Below, in pieces: positions 16,578 to 25,863 of a stretch of 45,880 nucleotides of DNA (position 1 is its first letter; every line of letters starts with the position of its first letter). Where the stretch lies: NCBI GenBank assembly GCA_045649025.1, contig JAZRPB010000031.1:1-45880 (forward strand), in the 5' to 3' direction. The notes beneath the pieces were generated by a model. The model was not told the origin of the DNA. It saw only the letters and a list, made by a program, of their open reading frames with translations, and ran no database searches. Origin of the DNA: Ornithomonoglobus_A sp045649025 (GTDB taxonomy: Bacteria; Bacillota; Clostridia; UBA1381). Both the position numbers and the translations under genes were made by a program.

Positions 16578-18405
16578 TTTTATTTCTCCTTATATTATTT
16601 TCGTTTAGTATATCGCCCTTGGGTGGACGTATCAGGCATCTGTTCTGAAAACCTATTAAATCTTCCCTACCCGCTTTCTTTAATGCTTCATACACAAGCT
16701 TATAATTTTCAGGATTTTTGAATTGTAGCAGTGCTCTTTGCATTGCTTTTTCCTTTGGTGACTTGGGTACATAAACACTCTTCATTGTTATTGGATCAAT
16801 ACCTGTGTAAAACATACACGTTGAAAGAGTACCGGGCGTGGGATAGAAATCCTGTACCTGTTGCGGATTAATGTTGTTTTCTTTCAAATAAACAGCAAGG
16901 TTTATTGCATCCTTTAATGTAGAGCCCGGATGTGATGACATTAAATATGGCACAAGATATTGTTTTTTACCAAGCTTTGCATTAATTTTATAAAACTTTT
17001 GGGAAAACTTATTAAAGACACTGTTTTGGGGCTTACCCATATACTTTAAAACATTATCGCTTATATGCTCGGGTGCAACCTTTAGCTGTCCGCTTATATG
17101 ATGCTCGCATAATTCATAAAAAAACGTATCATCTTTATCGTTTATAAGATAATCAAAACGTATTCCCGACCTTATAAAAACCTTTTTTACACCTTTTAAG
17201 GCTCGTAATTTTCGCAATAATTCAAGATAGCTTTTATGGCTAATGTCCATATTTTTACAAGGTGTTGGGAATAAGCATTGCTTATCTTTACAAGCACCTG
17301 ATTGAAGTTGTTTTTTACAAGCGGGACCTCTAAAATTAGCGGTAGGACCTCCAACGTCGTGTATATACCCTTTGAAATCCTTATCCTTAATCATTTCTTT
17401 TGCTTCTTCAAGTAATGAATTGTCACTTCGTGATGTAACAATTCTGCCTTGATGGAATGCAAGTGCGCAGAAGTTACAGCTGCCAAAACAACCTCTGTTT
17501 GCATTAAGGGAGAACTTAACCTCCTTTATTGCCTCTATACCGCCGTTTTTTTCATATATATGGTGATAGTTTTTAATATATGGCAGACTATACACTTCAT
17601 CAAGTTCTTCGGTGTTTAAGGGTATCATTGGGATATTCTGAATTAAATATCTGTCACCATGCTTTTGTGCAATTGATTTACCCATAAAAGGATTTTGTTC
17701 AAGGTACTGTATTCTGCACGAGTTTGCATATGCCGTTTTACTTTCAACACATTCCTCATAGCTAGGTATTATTATGTCCTCTTCACGCGTTTCCTTTGAA
17801 ATATAGCATGTGCCTGCAACATCAGTTATATCCTTTATATTTTCACCATTATTTAATCTATCGGCAATGGCAACAATCTGCTTTTCGCCCATACCATACA
17901 TAAGCAAATCCGCTTTTGTATCAAATAAAATTGAACGACGTACTTTATCGTCCCAATAGTCGTAGTGTGCAAATCTCCTCAAGCTTGCTTCTACTCCGCC
18001 AATCAGAATAGGTACATCCTTAAAGCATTCTCTAATTCTGTTACAATATACAATTGTTGCTCTGTCGGGACGCATGCCTGCCTTATTACCCGGTGCATAA
18101 ACATCCTCACTGCGTCTTTTTTTACTTGCAGTGTAGTGATTAACCATACTGTCTATGTTCCCTGCACTCACAAGCACTGCAAGACGAGGCTTACCCATTT
18201 TAATAAAATCGTCCTTTTTATTCCAATCAGGTAAGGATACAATACCAACCTTGTAGCCGTGTTTTTCAAGCACTCTTGAAATTATTGCATGACCAAAAGA
18301 CGGATGGTCTACATAAGCATCACCAACTATATATAGAAAGTCGAGCTGTTCCCATCCTCTTTTTTTCATATCTTCGGCACAAATTGGCAAAAAATCATTC
18401 ATCAT
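16453..18405 (-). CDS. YgiQ family (UPF0313) radical SAM protein
   Basis: 650 residues. The family is cytoplasmic, function unproven. Seen: an N-terminal cobalamin-binding-like region (FLYIVGDAYVDHPSFGHAII), GGVEASLRRFAHYDYWDDKVR, and the radical-SAM cluster motif NRGCFGSCNFCALAFHQGR (CxxxCxxC) at about residue 305. Further on are RSGIRFDYL, PEHISD and the C-terminal QDFYPTPGTLSTCMFYTG and LIGFQNRCLIRP. The last 60 residues are a basic, Asn/Arg/Lys-rich tail. The frame extends upstream to 18483 inside ftsK, but AGGA (18417-18414) and the family's MNDFLPI beginning support the ATG at 18405 (an alternative ATG is at 18402). The start overlaps the ftsK end by 11 bases. Confidence 0.9.
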   Translation of the reverse strand: MMNDFLPICAEDMKKRGWEQLDFLYIVGDAYVDHPSFGHAIISRVLEKHGYKVGIVSLPDWNKKDDFIKMGKPRLAVLVSAGNIDSMVNHYTASKKRRSEDVYAPGNKAGMRPDRATIVYCNRIRECFKDVPILIGGVEASLRRFAHYDYWDDKVRRSILFDTKADLLMYGMGEKQIVAIADRLNNGENIKDITDVAGTCYISKETREEDIIIPSYEECVESKTAYANSCRIQYLEQNPFMGKSIAQKHGDRYLIQNIPMIPLNTEELDEVYSLPYIKNYHHIYEKNGGIEAIKEVKFSLNANRGCFGSCNFCALAFHQGRIVTSRSDNSLLEEAKEMIKDKDFKGYIHDVGGPTANFRGPACKKQLQSGACKDKQCLFPTPCKNMDISHKSYLELLRKLRALKGVKKVFIRSGIRFDYLINDKDDTFFYELCEHHISGQLKVAPEHISDNVLKYMGKPQNSVFNKFSQKFYKINAKLGKKQYLVPYLMSSHPGSTLKDAINLAVYLKENNINPQQVQDFYPTPGTLSTCMFYTGIDPITMKSVYVPKSPKEKAMQRALLQFKNPENYKLVYEALKKAGREDLIGFQNRCLIRPPKGDILNENNIRRNKNGKTTDGKRNFKENKTGNSRRSENIKNRRNKSRSGSNNRGR

Positions 18406-20815
18406 AGTCATCATCCTGCGAGGAAGCATATGCCATATCAGCATGGCTAACCAATACATCTCTCGGCTTCGAGCCATTGGCACCGCTTATTATTCCTCTT
18501 GCCTCCATCTGGTCAACTATTCTGCCTGCTCTTGCATATCCAACACCAAGTCTACGTTGTATCATAGATGTTGAGATTTTGCCAAGCTCAATTGCAAGTG
18601 CAATAGCCTCTTGCAATAATGGGTCGCCATCCTCTTCAACATCAGGTGTTACACCGTTTTCGCCTGTTGCACATCTTTCAATTTGTTCTGCCAAATCTTC
18701 GCTGTAATGTGTATCTCCCGAGGTTTCCTTTATAAAGCTTAAAACCTTTTCAATTTCTTTATCGGAAACGAATGCACCCTGTACTCTTGTAGCATTTCTT
18801 GCACCCATAGGATGATATAGCATATCACCCATACCTAAAAGCTTATCTGCACCGCCTCTGTCTAATATTGTGCGGCTATCCACCTGTGATGAAACAGAAA
18901 ATGCTATTCTTGATGGTACATTTGCTTTAATAAGGCCTGTTATAACATCAACAGACGGTCTTTGAGTTGCAATTATAAGATGTATACCTGCAGCTCTTGC
19001 AAGCTGTGCCAAACGACAAATATAATCCTCAACCTCTTTTGCAGCAACCATCATTAAATCTGCAAGCTCGTCTATTATTATAACAAGATTAGGCATTTTA
19101 TCGCCACCTGTTTGTTCCATAAGCTGATTGTATGCATCAATTTTTCTAACGCCGGTTTCTTTAAAGCGTTCATATCTTCTCATCATTTCAGATACCGCCC
19201 AATTAAGTGCACCAGCTGCCTTTTTGGGATCTGTAACAACAGGAATTAATAGATGCGGTATACCGTTATATACACCCAACTCAACAACCTTGGGGTCTAC
19301 CATAATAAGCTTAACTTCATCAGGCTTTGCCTTATAAAGTATACTCATAACAATTGTGTTTATACAAACCGACTTACCGCTGCCTGTTGCACCCGCAATA
19401 AGCACGTGTGGCATTTTTGATATATCACCAATAACTACATTACCGCCTATATCCTTACCTAACGCAACAGTCAATTTAGATTTTGCATCTTTAAATTCAG
19501 GCGAGTCTAAAATTTCTCTTACCGATACCATACTAACCTTTGTATTTGGTATTTCAACACCAACTGCCGCTTTTCCGGGCACTGGTGCAACAAGTACTGT
19601 TTGAACTGCAAGATTTAGAGCAATATCATCTGCTAAACCAACAATTTTTGAAAGCTTAATACCTGTATCGGGTTGAATTTCAAAACGTGTTACAGCAGGG
19701 CCTTGTGTAACGTGTAAAAGCTTTGCTTTTACACCAAAATCAGCAAGAACGTTTATGAGCTTTTCCGCAGTACGTCTCAATTCATCACGTCTGTCGTTAG
19801 ATAAGCTTGCAGGCTCATTTAATAGCTCAATATTGGGATATTCATACTCAATTTGTTCGTATTGAATTGCATTATCAAGCTCTTCATTATACATTTGCTT
19901 TTCTTCATCTGTAATTTTAGAAGCCTTTTCACTATCTTTATCAACTATTTCTTCTTGCACATATTCATTTCTATCAGGTTTTTGTAGCATAATTTCTTCA
20001 TTATCTGTTGCTTCCTGTAATATTTTTTTATCGTATTCGCTAAAAACCTCATCTATACCATCACTCGTTATTTCACTGGTGTTTTCTAAATCACCACTAT
20101 TAAAAATCAGATGGCGTTTTCTTTCTTTATGCTGTAACTTTTCTTCATCTAATGGGTTAACCTTTTCCATTGGTTTATTATATTCACCATTTTTTATTTC
20201 ATCTATAAGCTTTATAATATAATTCCAGACTTTTTTTGCACCAATTACACACCATCTGCCTATGTATGAATAAATAAGAACATTTGTCAGTTTACTAATA
20301 CACCATATGAAAAATAAAATAAGAACAAGTATTGTTGCCGGCTTTTGTATAAGACTAATTAAAAATGACGCAATCACTGTGCCAATAAAACCGCCTCCAA
20401 TACCTTCTTTTCCCCAGTGATAAGCATAGTAATTTTCTATACGAAAAATAATGCTTAAAAAAGCACCTGAAGCTACTAAAGCACCAAAACCATATAAGAT
20501 TTTAAACCAAAAATCTTTGACTGATTTATTTATTATATAATATATTGTTACGCCACCAATTAAAACAGGCAGAAAATATGCCATAAAGCCAAAAATACCG
20601 AATAATACATTATGTATTGCTCCACCAATTATTCCGCCCCCATCCATATTTATGTATATAAATATAGCCAGAAAAGCTGTAACAAGCAAGCCTGATGCAC
20701 AGTACACACCAAAAACATTAGTTGGTTTATTATTAATATTATTTTTTGAAGTTGTTTTTTTATTTACACTCTTCTTTTTGGACGGAGTAGATTTTTTTGG
20801 TGATTTATTTGCCAT
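18395..20815 (-). CDS. DNA translocase FtsK/SpoIIIE
   Basis: A septal motor that pumps chromosomal DNA during division or into the forespore. It has 806 residues. Seen: a basic N-terminus, four transmembrane helices between about 33 and 190, an acidic linker (about 215-330), and the alpha/beta motor with Walker A GATGSGKS near residue 478, Walker B LVIIIDELADLMM, and RPSVDVITGLIKANVPSRIAF. At the C-terminus a gamma winged helix reads SMIQRRLGVGYARAGRIVDQMEARG, which reads KOPS/SRS polarity sequences. The start ATG at 20815 follows AAAGGAGA. Whether its main role is division or sporulation cannot be told from sequence, so no single symbol is given. Confidence 0.96.
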   Translation of the reverse strand: MANKSPKKSTPSKKKSVNKKTTSKNNINNKPTNVFGVYCASGLLVTAFLAIFIYINMDGGGIIGGAIHNVLFGIFGFMAYFLPVLIGGVTIYYIINKSVKDFWFKILYGFGALVASGAFLSIIFRIENYYAYHWGKEGIGGGFIGTVIASFLISLIQKPATILVLILFFIWCISKLTNVLIYSYIGRWCVIGAKKVWNYIIKLIDEIKNGEYNKPMEKVNPLDEEKLQHKERKRHLIFNSGDLENTSEITSDGIDEVFSEYDKKILQEATDNEEIMLQKPDRNEYVQEEIVDKDSEKASKITDEEKQMYNEELDNAIQYEQIEYEYPNIELLNEPASLSNDRRDELRRTAEKLINVLADFGVKAKLLHVTQGPAVTRFEIQPDTGIKLSKIVGLADDIALNLAVQTVLVAPVPGKAAVGVEIPNTKVSMVSVREILDSPEFKDAKSKLTVALGKDIGGNVVIGDISKMPHVLIAGATGSGKSVCINTIVMSILYKAKPDEVKLIMVDPKVVELGVYNGIPHLLIPVVTDPKKAAGALNWAVSEMMRRYERFKETGVRKIDAYNQLMEQTGGDKMPNLVIIIDELADLMMVAAKEVEDYICRLAQLARAAGIHLIIATQRPSVDVITGLIKANVPSRIAFSVSSQVDSRTILDRGGADKLLGMGDMLYHPMGARNATRVQGAFVSDKEIEKVLSFIKETSGDTHYSEDLAEQIERCATGENGVTPDVEEDGDPLLQEAIALAIELGKISTSMIQRRLGVGYARAGRIVDQMEARGIISGANGSKPRDVLVSHADMAYASSQDDDYDE

Positions 20816-20838
20816 TTTCTTTTCTCCTTTAAAATATG

Positions 20839-22206
20839 TTATTTGACCCCTTCAGGGATATGACGTATTATATTATTATAAATTTTCCACATATACAGTG
20901 ATGAAACCGCAAGTGACATTATTTCAGCTATTGGGAACGACCACCAAACTGCACTAAGACCGCTAATCTTTGACAGTATAAAGGCTACAGGAAGTAATAT
21001 TACAAGCTGACGTGCTACCGAAACAATTAAACTATACATTCCGTTACCCAACGCCTGAAAAACACTGCCTGCCACAATACAAAAGCCTGCTGCAAGATAT
21101 GAAATTGATATTATTCTTAAGGCAGGAACACCAATTTGGAGCATTGTGTCTGATGCTTCAAACATACCTAAAAGCTTATGCGGAATAATCTGAAATACCA
21201 AAAATCCAACAAATGTGAGAATCACGGCATACAGAACGCTTAACTTTATTGTTTTAACTAATCTTTTTCTGTTTCCAGCACCGTAATTATATGCAATAAT
21301 GGGTACCATTCCATTATTTAATCCAAAAACAGGCATAAAGAACATACTTTGAATTTTATAATATATACCAAATACCGCAGTTGCAGTTGATGTAAAGCCG
21401 ATTAAAATCAAATTAATTCCGTAATTCATAACCGAGCCTATAGCCTGCATTATAATTGACGGTGCACCCACCTTGTATATAACTCCAACCATCTGCTTAT
21501 CAAGCTTAAAGCCTTTAAATGATATTTTAATTTCTTTATTAACCTTAAAGTTAAAGAATATTGCCAGTGCACCCGCAATAATCTGACCTGTAACTGTTGC
21601 AACAGCTGCTCCTACAACTCCCATTTTAGGAAATCCACACAAACCAAAAATTAATATTGGGTCCAAAATAATATTTATTATTGCACCTGTTACCTGTATG
21701 TACATACTGTACAGTGTTTTTCCTGTTGATTGAAGTAATCTTTCAAATATAACCTGTGTATATACACCAAAAGACATAATGCAGATTATGCTTGTATACT
21801 GAACACCATAGTGATATATTTCATTATCTGTGCCAGATGTTTGACTAAAAAAGAACGGTTTTACACCAAAAATTCCAATAAGCACAAATAATAAATAGCT
21901 AAACATCAATAAAAGTATACCATGCATAGCAGCACTGTTTACTTTTTCATAGTTTTTCTCACCTAATGCACGTGATAAAACTGCATTCACACCAACACCT
22001 GTACCTGTGGCAACTGCTATTAAAAGTATTTGAATAGGAAATGCAAGCGATACTGCAGAAAGTGCATTTTCACTTATCATACTAACAAAAATACTGTCAA
22101 CTATATTATACATTGCTTGTACAAGCATAGATATCATCATTGGTAAGGACATTGAAACCAGTAGTTTATTTACAGGCATAATACCCATTTTATTTTCTTG
22201 TTGCAT
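20839..22206 (-). CDS. MATE family efflux transporter
   Basis: 455 residues with about twelve hydrophobic helices in two MatE repeats. Seen: LLVSMSLPMMISMLVQAMYNIVDSIFV at the start, LSAVSLAFPIQILLIAVATGTGVGVNAVLSRALG, PKMGVVGAAVATVTGQIIAG, and in the second half IYYKIQSMFFMPVFGLNNGMVPIIAYNYGAG. These fit the DinF/NorM-like group that exports drugs or metabolites against Na+ or H+. The ATG at 22206 follows GGAGAAATT. It is located between hisS and ftsK in the same run; the substrate is unknown. Confidence 0.94.
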   Translation of the reverse strand: MQQENKMGIMPVNKLLVSMSLPMMISMLVQAMYNIVDSIFVSMISENALSAVSLAFPIQILLIAVATGTGVGVNAVLSRALGEKNYEKVNSAAMHGILLLMFSYLLFVLIGIFGVKPFFFSQTSGTDNEIYHYGVQYTSIICIMSFGVYTQVIFERLLQSTGKTLYSMYIQVTGAIINIILDPILIFGLCGFPKMGVVGAAVATVTGQIIAGALAIFFNFKVNKEIKISFKGFKLDKQMVGVIYKVGAPSIIMQAIGSVMNYGINLILIGFTSTATAVFGIYYKIQSMFFMPVFGLNNGMVPIIAYNYGAGNRKRLVKTIKLSVLYAVILTFVGFLVFQIIPHKLLGMFEASDTMLQIGVPALRIISISYLAAGFCIVAGSVFQALGNGMYSLIVSVARQLVILLPVAFILSKISGLSAVWWSFPIAEIMSLAVSSLYMWKIYNNIIRHIPEGVK

Positions 22207-22230
22207 AATTTCTCCATTCTGTTGTGTTTT

Positions 22231-23541
22231 TTATTTTAAGATTACCTTTATTGCTTCATCTACTGTGCAAACATTCTGCTCTCCGCTAATAAAATCTTTT
22301 AATGCAATTTTATTTTGCGATATTTCATCATCACCCACAATAATAACATACGGAACATTAATTTTGTTTGCATAATTCATTTTTTTCTTGAATTTTTTAT
22401 TCTCATAGTAGGTTTGTGTTTTTATTCCTGCTTCTCTTAATTTTGACATAACCTTAATACAGTAGTCTAAATTATCTGTCATAGGTATAATTAATGCTTC
22501 AATCGGTGATGTTTTATCCATATTAAAGAAGCCTGTTTCCTTAAGCACTGTATATAGTCTTGTTACACCTATAGAAATTCCAACACCAGGAAGCTTTTGT
22601 TCTGTGTAAAAGCCTGCAAGATTATCGTATCTTCCGCCGCTGCACACACTGCCAAATTCAGGATGGTCTTCTATAACGGTTTCATAAACTGTACCTGTGT
22701 AGTAGTCAAGTCCGCGTGCAATTGAAAAATCTATCATAAAATTGTCTTCACTAACACCAAAACCTGCAATTGCAGCCACAACAAGCTTTAGCTCATCAAG
22801 TCCATTATCGTAGGTTTCGTTTTTACCTGAAAATTCCATAGCCTTTTTAAGCTTCTCATTGTTTGTGCCAACTATACCAACAAAGTCTAAAATTGTATTA
22901 GCCTTTGTATTGTCAACACCAAATTCAGATAATTCCTCAATAATCTTTTCCTTGCCAATTTTTTCAAGCTTATCTATAACACGTAAAATATCCTCAACCT
23001 TATCGGATAATTGATGCATTTCAAAAAAGCCTGTTAATATTTTTCTGTTATTTATTCTTATTTTAAATCCGTTTATACCAAGTCCTTTAAATATATCAGC
23101 TATAATTGCGGGAATTTCAGCATCGTGCATAACACTTAATTCACCATCACCTATTATATCTATATCTGCCTGATAAAACTCTCTGTAACGTCCCTTTTGT
23201 GCTCGCTCACCACGATATACCTTGCCAATTTGATAACGCTTAAATGGAAATTCAAGCTCATTGTAGTTTATAGCAACATACTTTGCAAGCGGTACAGTTA
23301 AATCAAAACGCATTGTTAAATCTGTATCGCCTCTTTTAAAGCGGTATATTTGCTTTTCTGTTTCACCGCCTGCTTTTGCAAGTAACACTGCCGAGCTTTC
23401 CAAAACAGGAGTGTCTAATGGGTAAAAACCATATTTTTCATAGTTATTCCGTAGAACTGACAGTATTCTCTCAAATTCAATTTGTTCCTTTGGTAATAAC
23501 TCCATAAAGCCAGTTAGTGTTCTTGGTTTTACCATACTCAT
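22231..23541 (-). CDS. hisS: Histidyl-tRNA synthetase
   Basis: Charges tRNA-His in the cytoplasm. It has 436 residues from the chosen start. Seen: class II motif 1 region RTLTGFMELLPKEQ, motif 2 YRGERAQKGRYREFYQADIDIIG (histidine and ATP site), the HisA signature ARGLDYYTGTVYE, motif 3 GVGISIGVTRL, and a C-terminal anticodon-binding domain (PYVIIVGDDEISQNKIALKDF). The frame is open to 23607, but the extra residues overlap the upstream membrane-protein gene and do not belong to the family. The ATG at 23541 begins MSMVKPRTL. The binding site there (GAGGGGAAGAAG) is stretched. No T-box leader is present, since it is inside an operon. Confidence 0.95.
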   Translation of the reverse strand: MSMVKPRTLTGFMELLPKEQIEFERILSVLRNNYEKYGFYPLDTPVLESSAVLLAKAGGETEKQIYRFKRGDTDLTMRFDLTVPLAKYVAINYNELEFPFKRYQIGKVYRGERAQKGRYREFYQADIDIIGDGELSVMHDAEIPAIIADIFKGLGINGFKIRINNRKILTGFFEMHQLSDKVEDILRVIDKLEKIGKEKIIEELSEFGVDNTKANTILDFVGIVGTNNEKLKKAMEFSGKNETYDNGLDELKLVVAAIAGFGVSEDNFMIDFSIARGLDYYTGTVYETVIEDHPEFGSVCSGGRYDNLAGFYTEQKLPGVGISIGVTRLYTVLKETGFFNMDKTSPIEALIIPMTDNLDYCIKVMSKLREAGIKTQTYYENKKFKKKMNYANKINVPYVIIVGDDEISQNKIALKDFISGEQNVCTVDEAIKVILK

Positions 23542-23563
23542 TATATCTTCTTCCCCTCTGCTT

Positions 23564-25453
23564 TTATTGGACCTTATAAAGTTGGTTATCGCCAATACTG
23601 ACAACACACTCTAAATCCTCTAAAATATTATAATTTATATTTTCTTTTTCATATCTGCCAACATACACATATGAAATATTATTTTCTCTGCAAAATTCAA
23701 ATAACTCATCTGATGATGAATTATATATATTATTAACCTCTCCACTTCTCTTCTCATATTCATCTGTAAAACCATGAAAATATACATAAAGCGAAGAACC
23801 CACATATACATTCCTACCTGCTAATGATACAACAGGGTTTATGTGATTTGTTTGTGTTAAAAATACTGCATCACTTGGTGTATTTTCTTTTATATATTGT
23901 GCTATTTTAATATCATCATCACTATACGTTTGATATTGACCGCCCGAAATATATTCTCTGCAGACAGTTAACACTCCCGATAATGTAAACAATATTACAG
24001 TTAATACTGCAAAATACGATTTGAGTTTTAAATCTTTTATTTTTCTGTAAACCTCAACTAAAAAGTCGCATACAATAATAAGAATTATCATATAAGTAAT
24101 ATATATGAGTTTATTATTGTCGTATGGGTTGGGCTGAAATTGTATAAATTCAGCTATTGCAAGCACAAATAAGCCTGCTATAAAAAGCTTCTTCCTATCA
24201 GAATTCACATTGAAAAAAGCGGGCAGTGCAAGCAAAAAGGTTAAACCCCAATTTTTAATATAAAACCACAAATATGTGTCGGAAACATTAACCCAATTAA
24301 ATTTAAATTGTAAAAAGGACTCATTTCCCACTGTTTGTGAAAATGTCCAGAAGCATAATTGTGGCATTGCGATTGCAAATGCAATTAATCCGTATATAAT
24401 CCAATTTATCAGATATTCTTTCTTATTTTCATTATTAACTAAATATGCAATAAACAAAACGGCACTTATTATAGCAAGTGCAAGGAATGAGTGTGTATGA
24501 ATCATTGGCATACACCCTGCTATAACTCCAAGTAAAATATATATTTTACGGTTATTTTCTTTTATTGCATCTATCAACAAATATATGCATAGAATTATAA
24601 CACACCAGCCAGCCATTGTTGTATGCTGCGGAATAATCATATCACATATTGTGTTTGACCATCTTATATTCATTTCATTATAGTTGGTTGGTGTTTTATA
24701 ATATTGTGTAAAAATATCGGTAAAAATATTTGGATTTTCTTTTATACCATCCAGAAAATATGCAAAGCCAAAACCACCGTTAAAAAAGAAAAATACTGTT
24801 GCTATAACGGCGGCTGATTTTTTTTGTGTTATTTCATATGATAGAATATAAAATCCCATCACAAGAATTGCACTCATACAATAGCTTGGTATGAGCATTG
24901 CCCATCTTAAAGGTGTACCCAAAAGATATAGGCTTGATGAGAGCATATCCGAAAAAAACGGATAATTAAGCTTATATCCCGACAAAAAAGCATAGTCTGG
25001 CGGAAACTTTCCTTGCTCGGCAATACTTGTTATAAAACCAAGGTGCATTTGTAAATCGCCATAGGTTGATTGTCCGCTTGATACACCTCCGTCGGGATAC
25101 GGTGCTAAAATATGATTTGTTAGTAATATACATATTAAAAATGTTATTGGAGCAATAAGATACAATATAATCTTAATATCTATTGTTTTTTTCATGTGAG
25201 TGCTTGCTTCATCGCTTGAATTATGTATTTTTAAAAGAAAATACGGTATTATTGAAATAACAGCAAGCAATATATGAATCACATACGAAAAAGAAAACAA
25301 TGCAGCAAATGGTACAATACCAATCATCAGTATAAGATTACCCAATATTGCTCCAAACCACACACGAAAATAAATATCTTTTTTATTAAATAACAGATTA
25401 GAATATAAAAAACCCACTGTTAAAAAGTAAAAATAAGATATTATTCCAATCAT
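23564..25453 (-). CDS. Polytopic membrane protein, GT-C-like glycosyltransferase candidate
   Basis: 629 residues with about a dozen hydrophobic helices over residues 1-490 and a soluble C-terminal part (about 495-629). An outward loop holds DGGVSSGQSTYGDLQMHLGF followed by PDYAFLSGYKLNYPFFSDML. An acidic Asp in the first large loop with a nearby His is typical of GT-C lipid-linked-sugar transferases. The C-terminal part (SDDDIKIAQYIKENTPSDAVFLT, then NPVVSLAGRNVYVG) resembles the soluble tail of such proteins. The start ATG at 25453 overlaps the upstream stop by four bases (ATGA). No close family is recognised, and the acceptor and donor are unknown. Confidence 0.6.
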   Translation of the reverse strand: MIGIISYFYFLTVGFLYSNLLFNKKDIYFRVWFGAILGNLILMIGIVPFAALFSFSYVIHILLAVISIIPYFLLKIHNSSDEASTHMKKTIDIKIILYLIAPITFLICILLTNHILAPYPDGGVSSGQSTYGDLQMHLGFITSIAEQGKFPPDYAFLSGYKLNYPFFSDMLSSSLYLLGTPLRWAMLIPSYCMSAILVMGFYILSYEITQKKSAAVIATVFFFFNGGFGFAYFLDGIKENPNIFTDIFTQYYKTPTNYNEMNIRWSNTICDMIIPQHTTMAGWCVIILCIYLLIDAIKENNRKIYILLGVIAGCMPMIHTHSFLALAIISAVLFIAYLVNNENKKEYLINWIIYGLIAFAIAMPQLCFWTFSQTVGNESFLQFKFNWVNVSDTYLWFYIKNWGLTFLLALPAFFNVNSDRKKLFIAGLFVLAIAEFIQFQPNPYDNNKLIYITYMIILIIVCDFLVEVYRKIKDLKLKSYFAVLTVILFTLSGVLTVCREYISGGQYQTYSDDDIKIAQYIKENTPSDAVFLTQTNHINPVVSLAGRNVYVGSSLYVYFHGFTDEYEKRSGEVNNIYNSSSDELFEFCRENNISYVYVGRYEKENINYNILEDLECVVSIGDNQLYKVQ

Positions 25454-25860
25454 TTCTCCAGCGCCTCGTCAATTACCTTTGCAAGTTCTTTTTTGTCGGA
25501 CATACTTGGTTCAAATGCACACAAGTCGTTGTTTGTATCGAGCATAATCAAAAATGGTGTATTACCCTCAACCATTGGGAAGCTCTTTAACGAATCGGGG
25601 TCTTCATCAACGTCTTTTATATCAAACACAACCTTACCGTCATATTTTTCTTTTAAAGATTCAACCGCCTTTATTTCTTCTTCATATGTAGCATCAGATT
25701 TGCTTACAAAATACATAAATGTTGGCTCAACCTTATTTTCATCTGCTGTATTGGTTGTTGCTGAATTGTTGTTTACAAGCACAACTATACCTATTACTGC
25801 AAGCACTAATATAACCGCTGCAATTATTATTGCCATTAACTTTTTGTTTTTCATTTTCAT
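25450..25860 (-). CDS. Membrane-anchored thioredoxin-fold protein lacking CxxC
   Basis: 136 residues: a basic start, one N-terminal transmembrane helix (about 8-28), a short linker, then a thioredoxin-like fold of about 85 residues with the pattern PTFMYFVSKSDATYEEEIKA, KVVFDIKDVDEDP, and NTPFLIMLD carrying the cis-Pro. The position of the usual WCxxC is occupied by KSDATY, so redox activity of the normal kind is not expected. The single Cys is in the strand after the cis-Pro loop. The ATG at 25860 follows AAAGGTAGG. It lies 3 bases after trmFO and shares an ATGA overlap with the membrane protein that follows, so the two are probably made together and could work together on the outer face. 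Confidence 0.65.
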   Translation of the reverse strand: MKMKNKKLMAIIIAAVILVLAVIGIVVLVNNNSATTNTADENKVEPTFMYFVSKSDATYEEEIKAVESLKEKYDGKVVFDIKDVDEDPDSLKSFPMVEGNTPFLIMLDTNNDLCAFEPSMSDKKELAKVIDEALEK

Positions 25861-25863
25861 TTC

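Noticed and set aside
23542..23607. Longer hisS start and a T-box leader
   Set aside because: The extra codons overlap the upstream gene and do not fit the family. No T-box specifier or TGGNACC-type bulge sequence is found.
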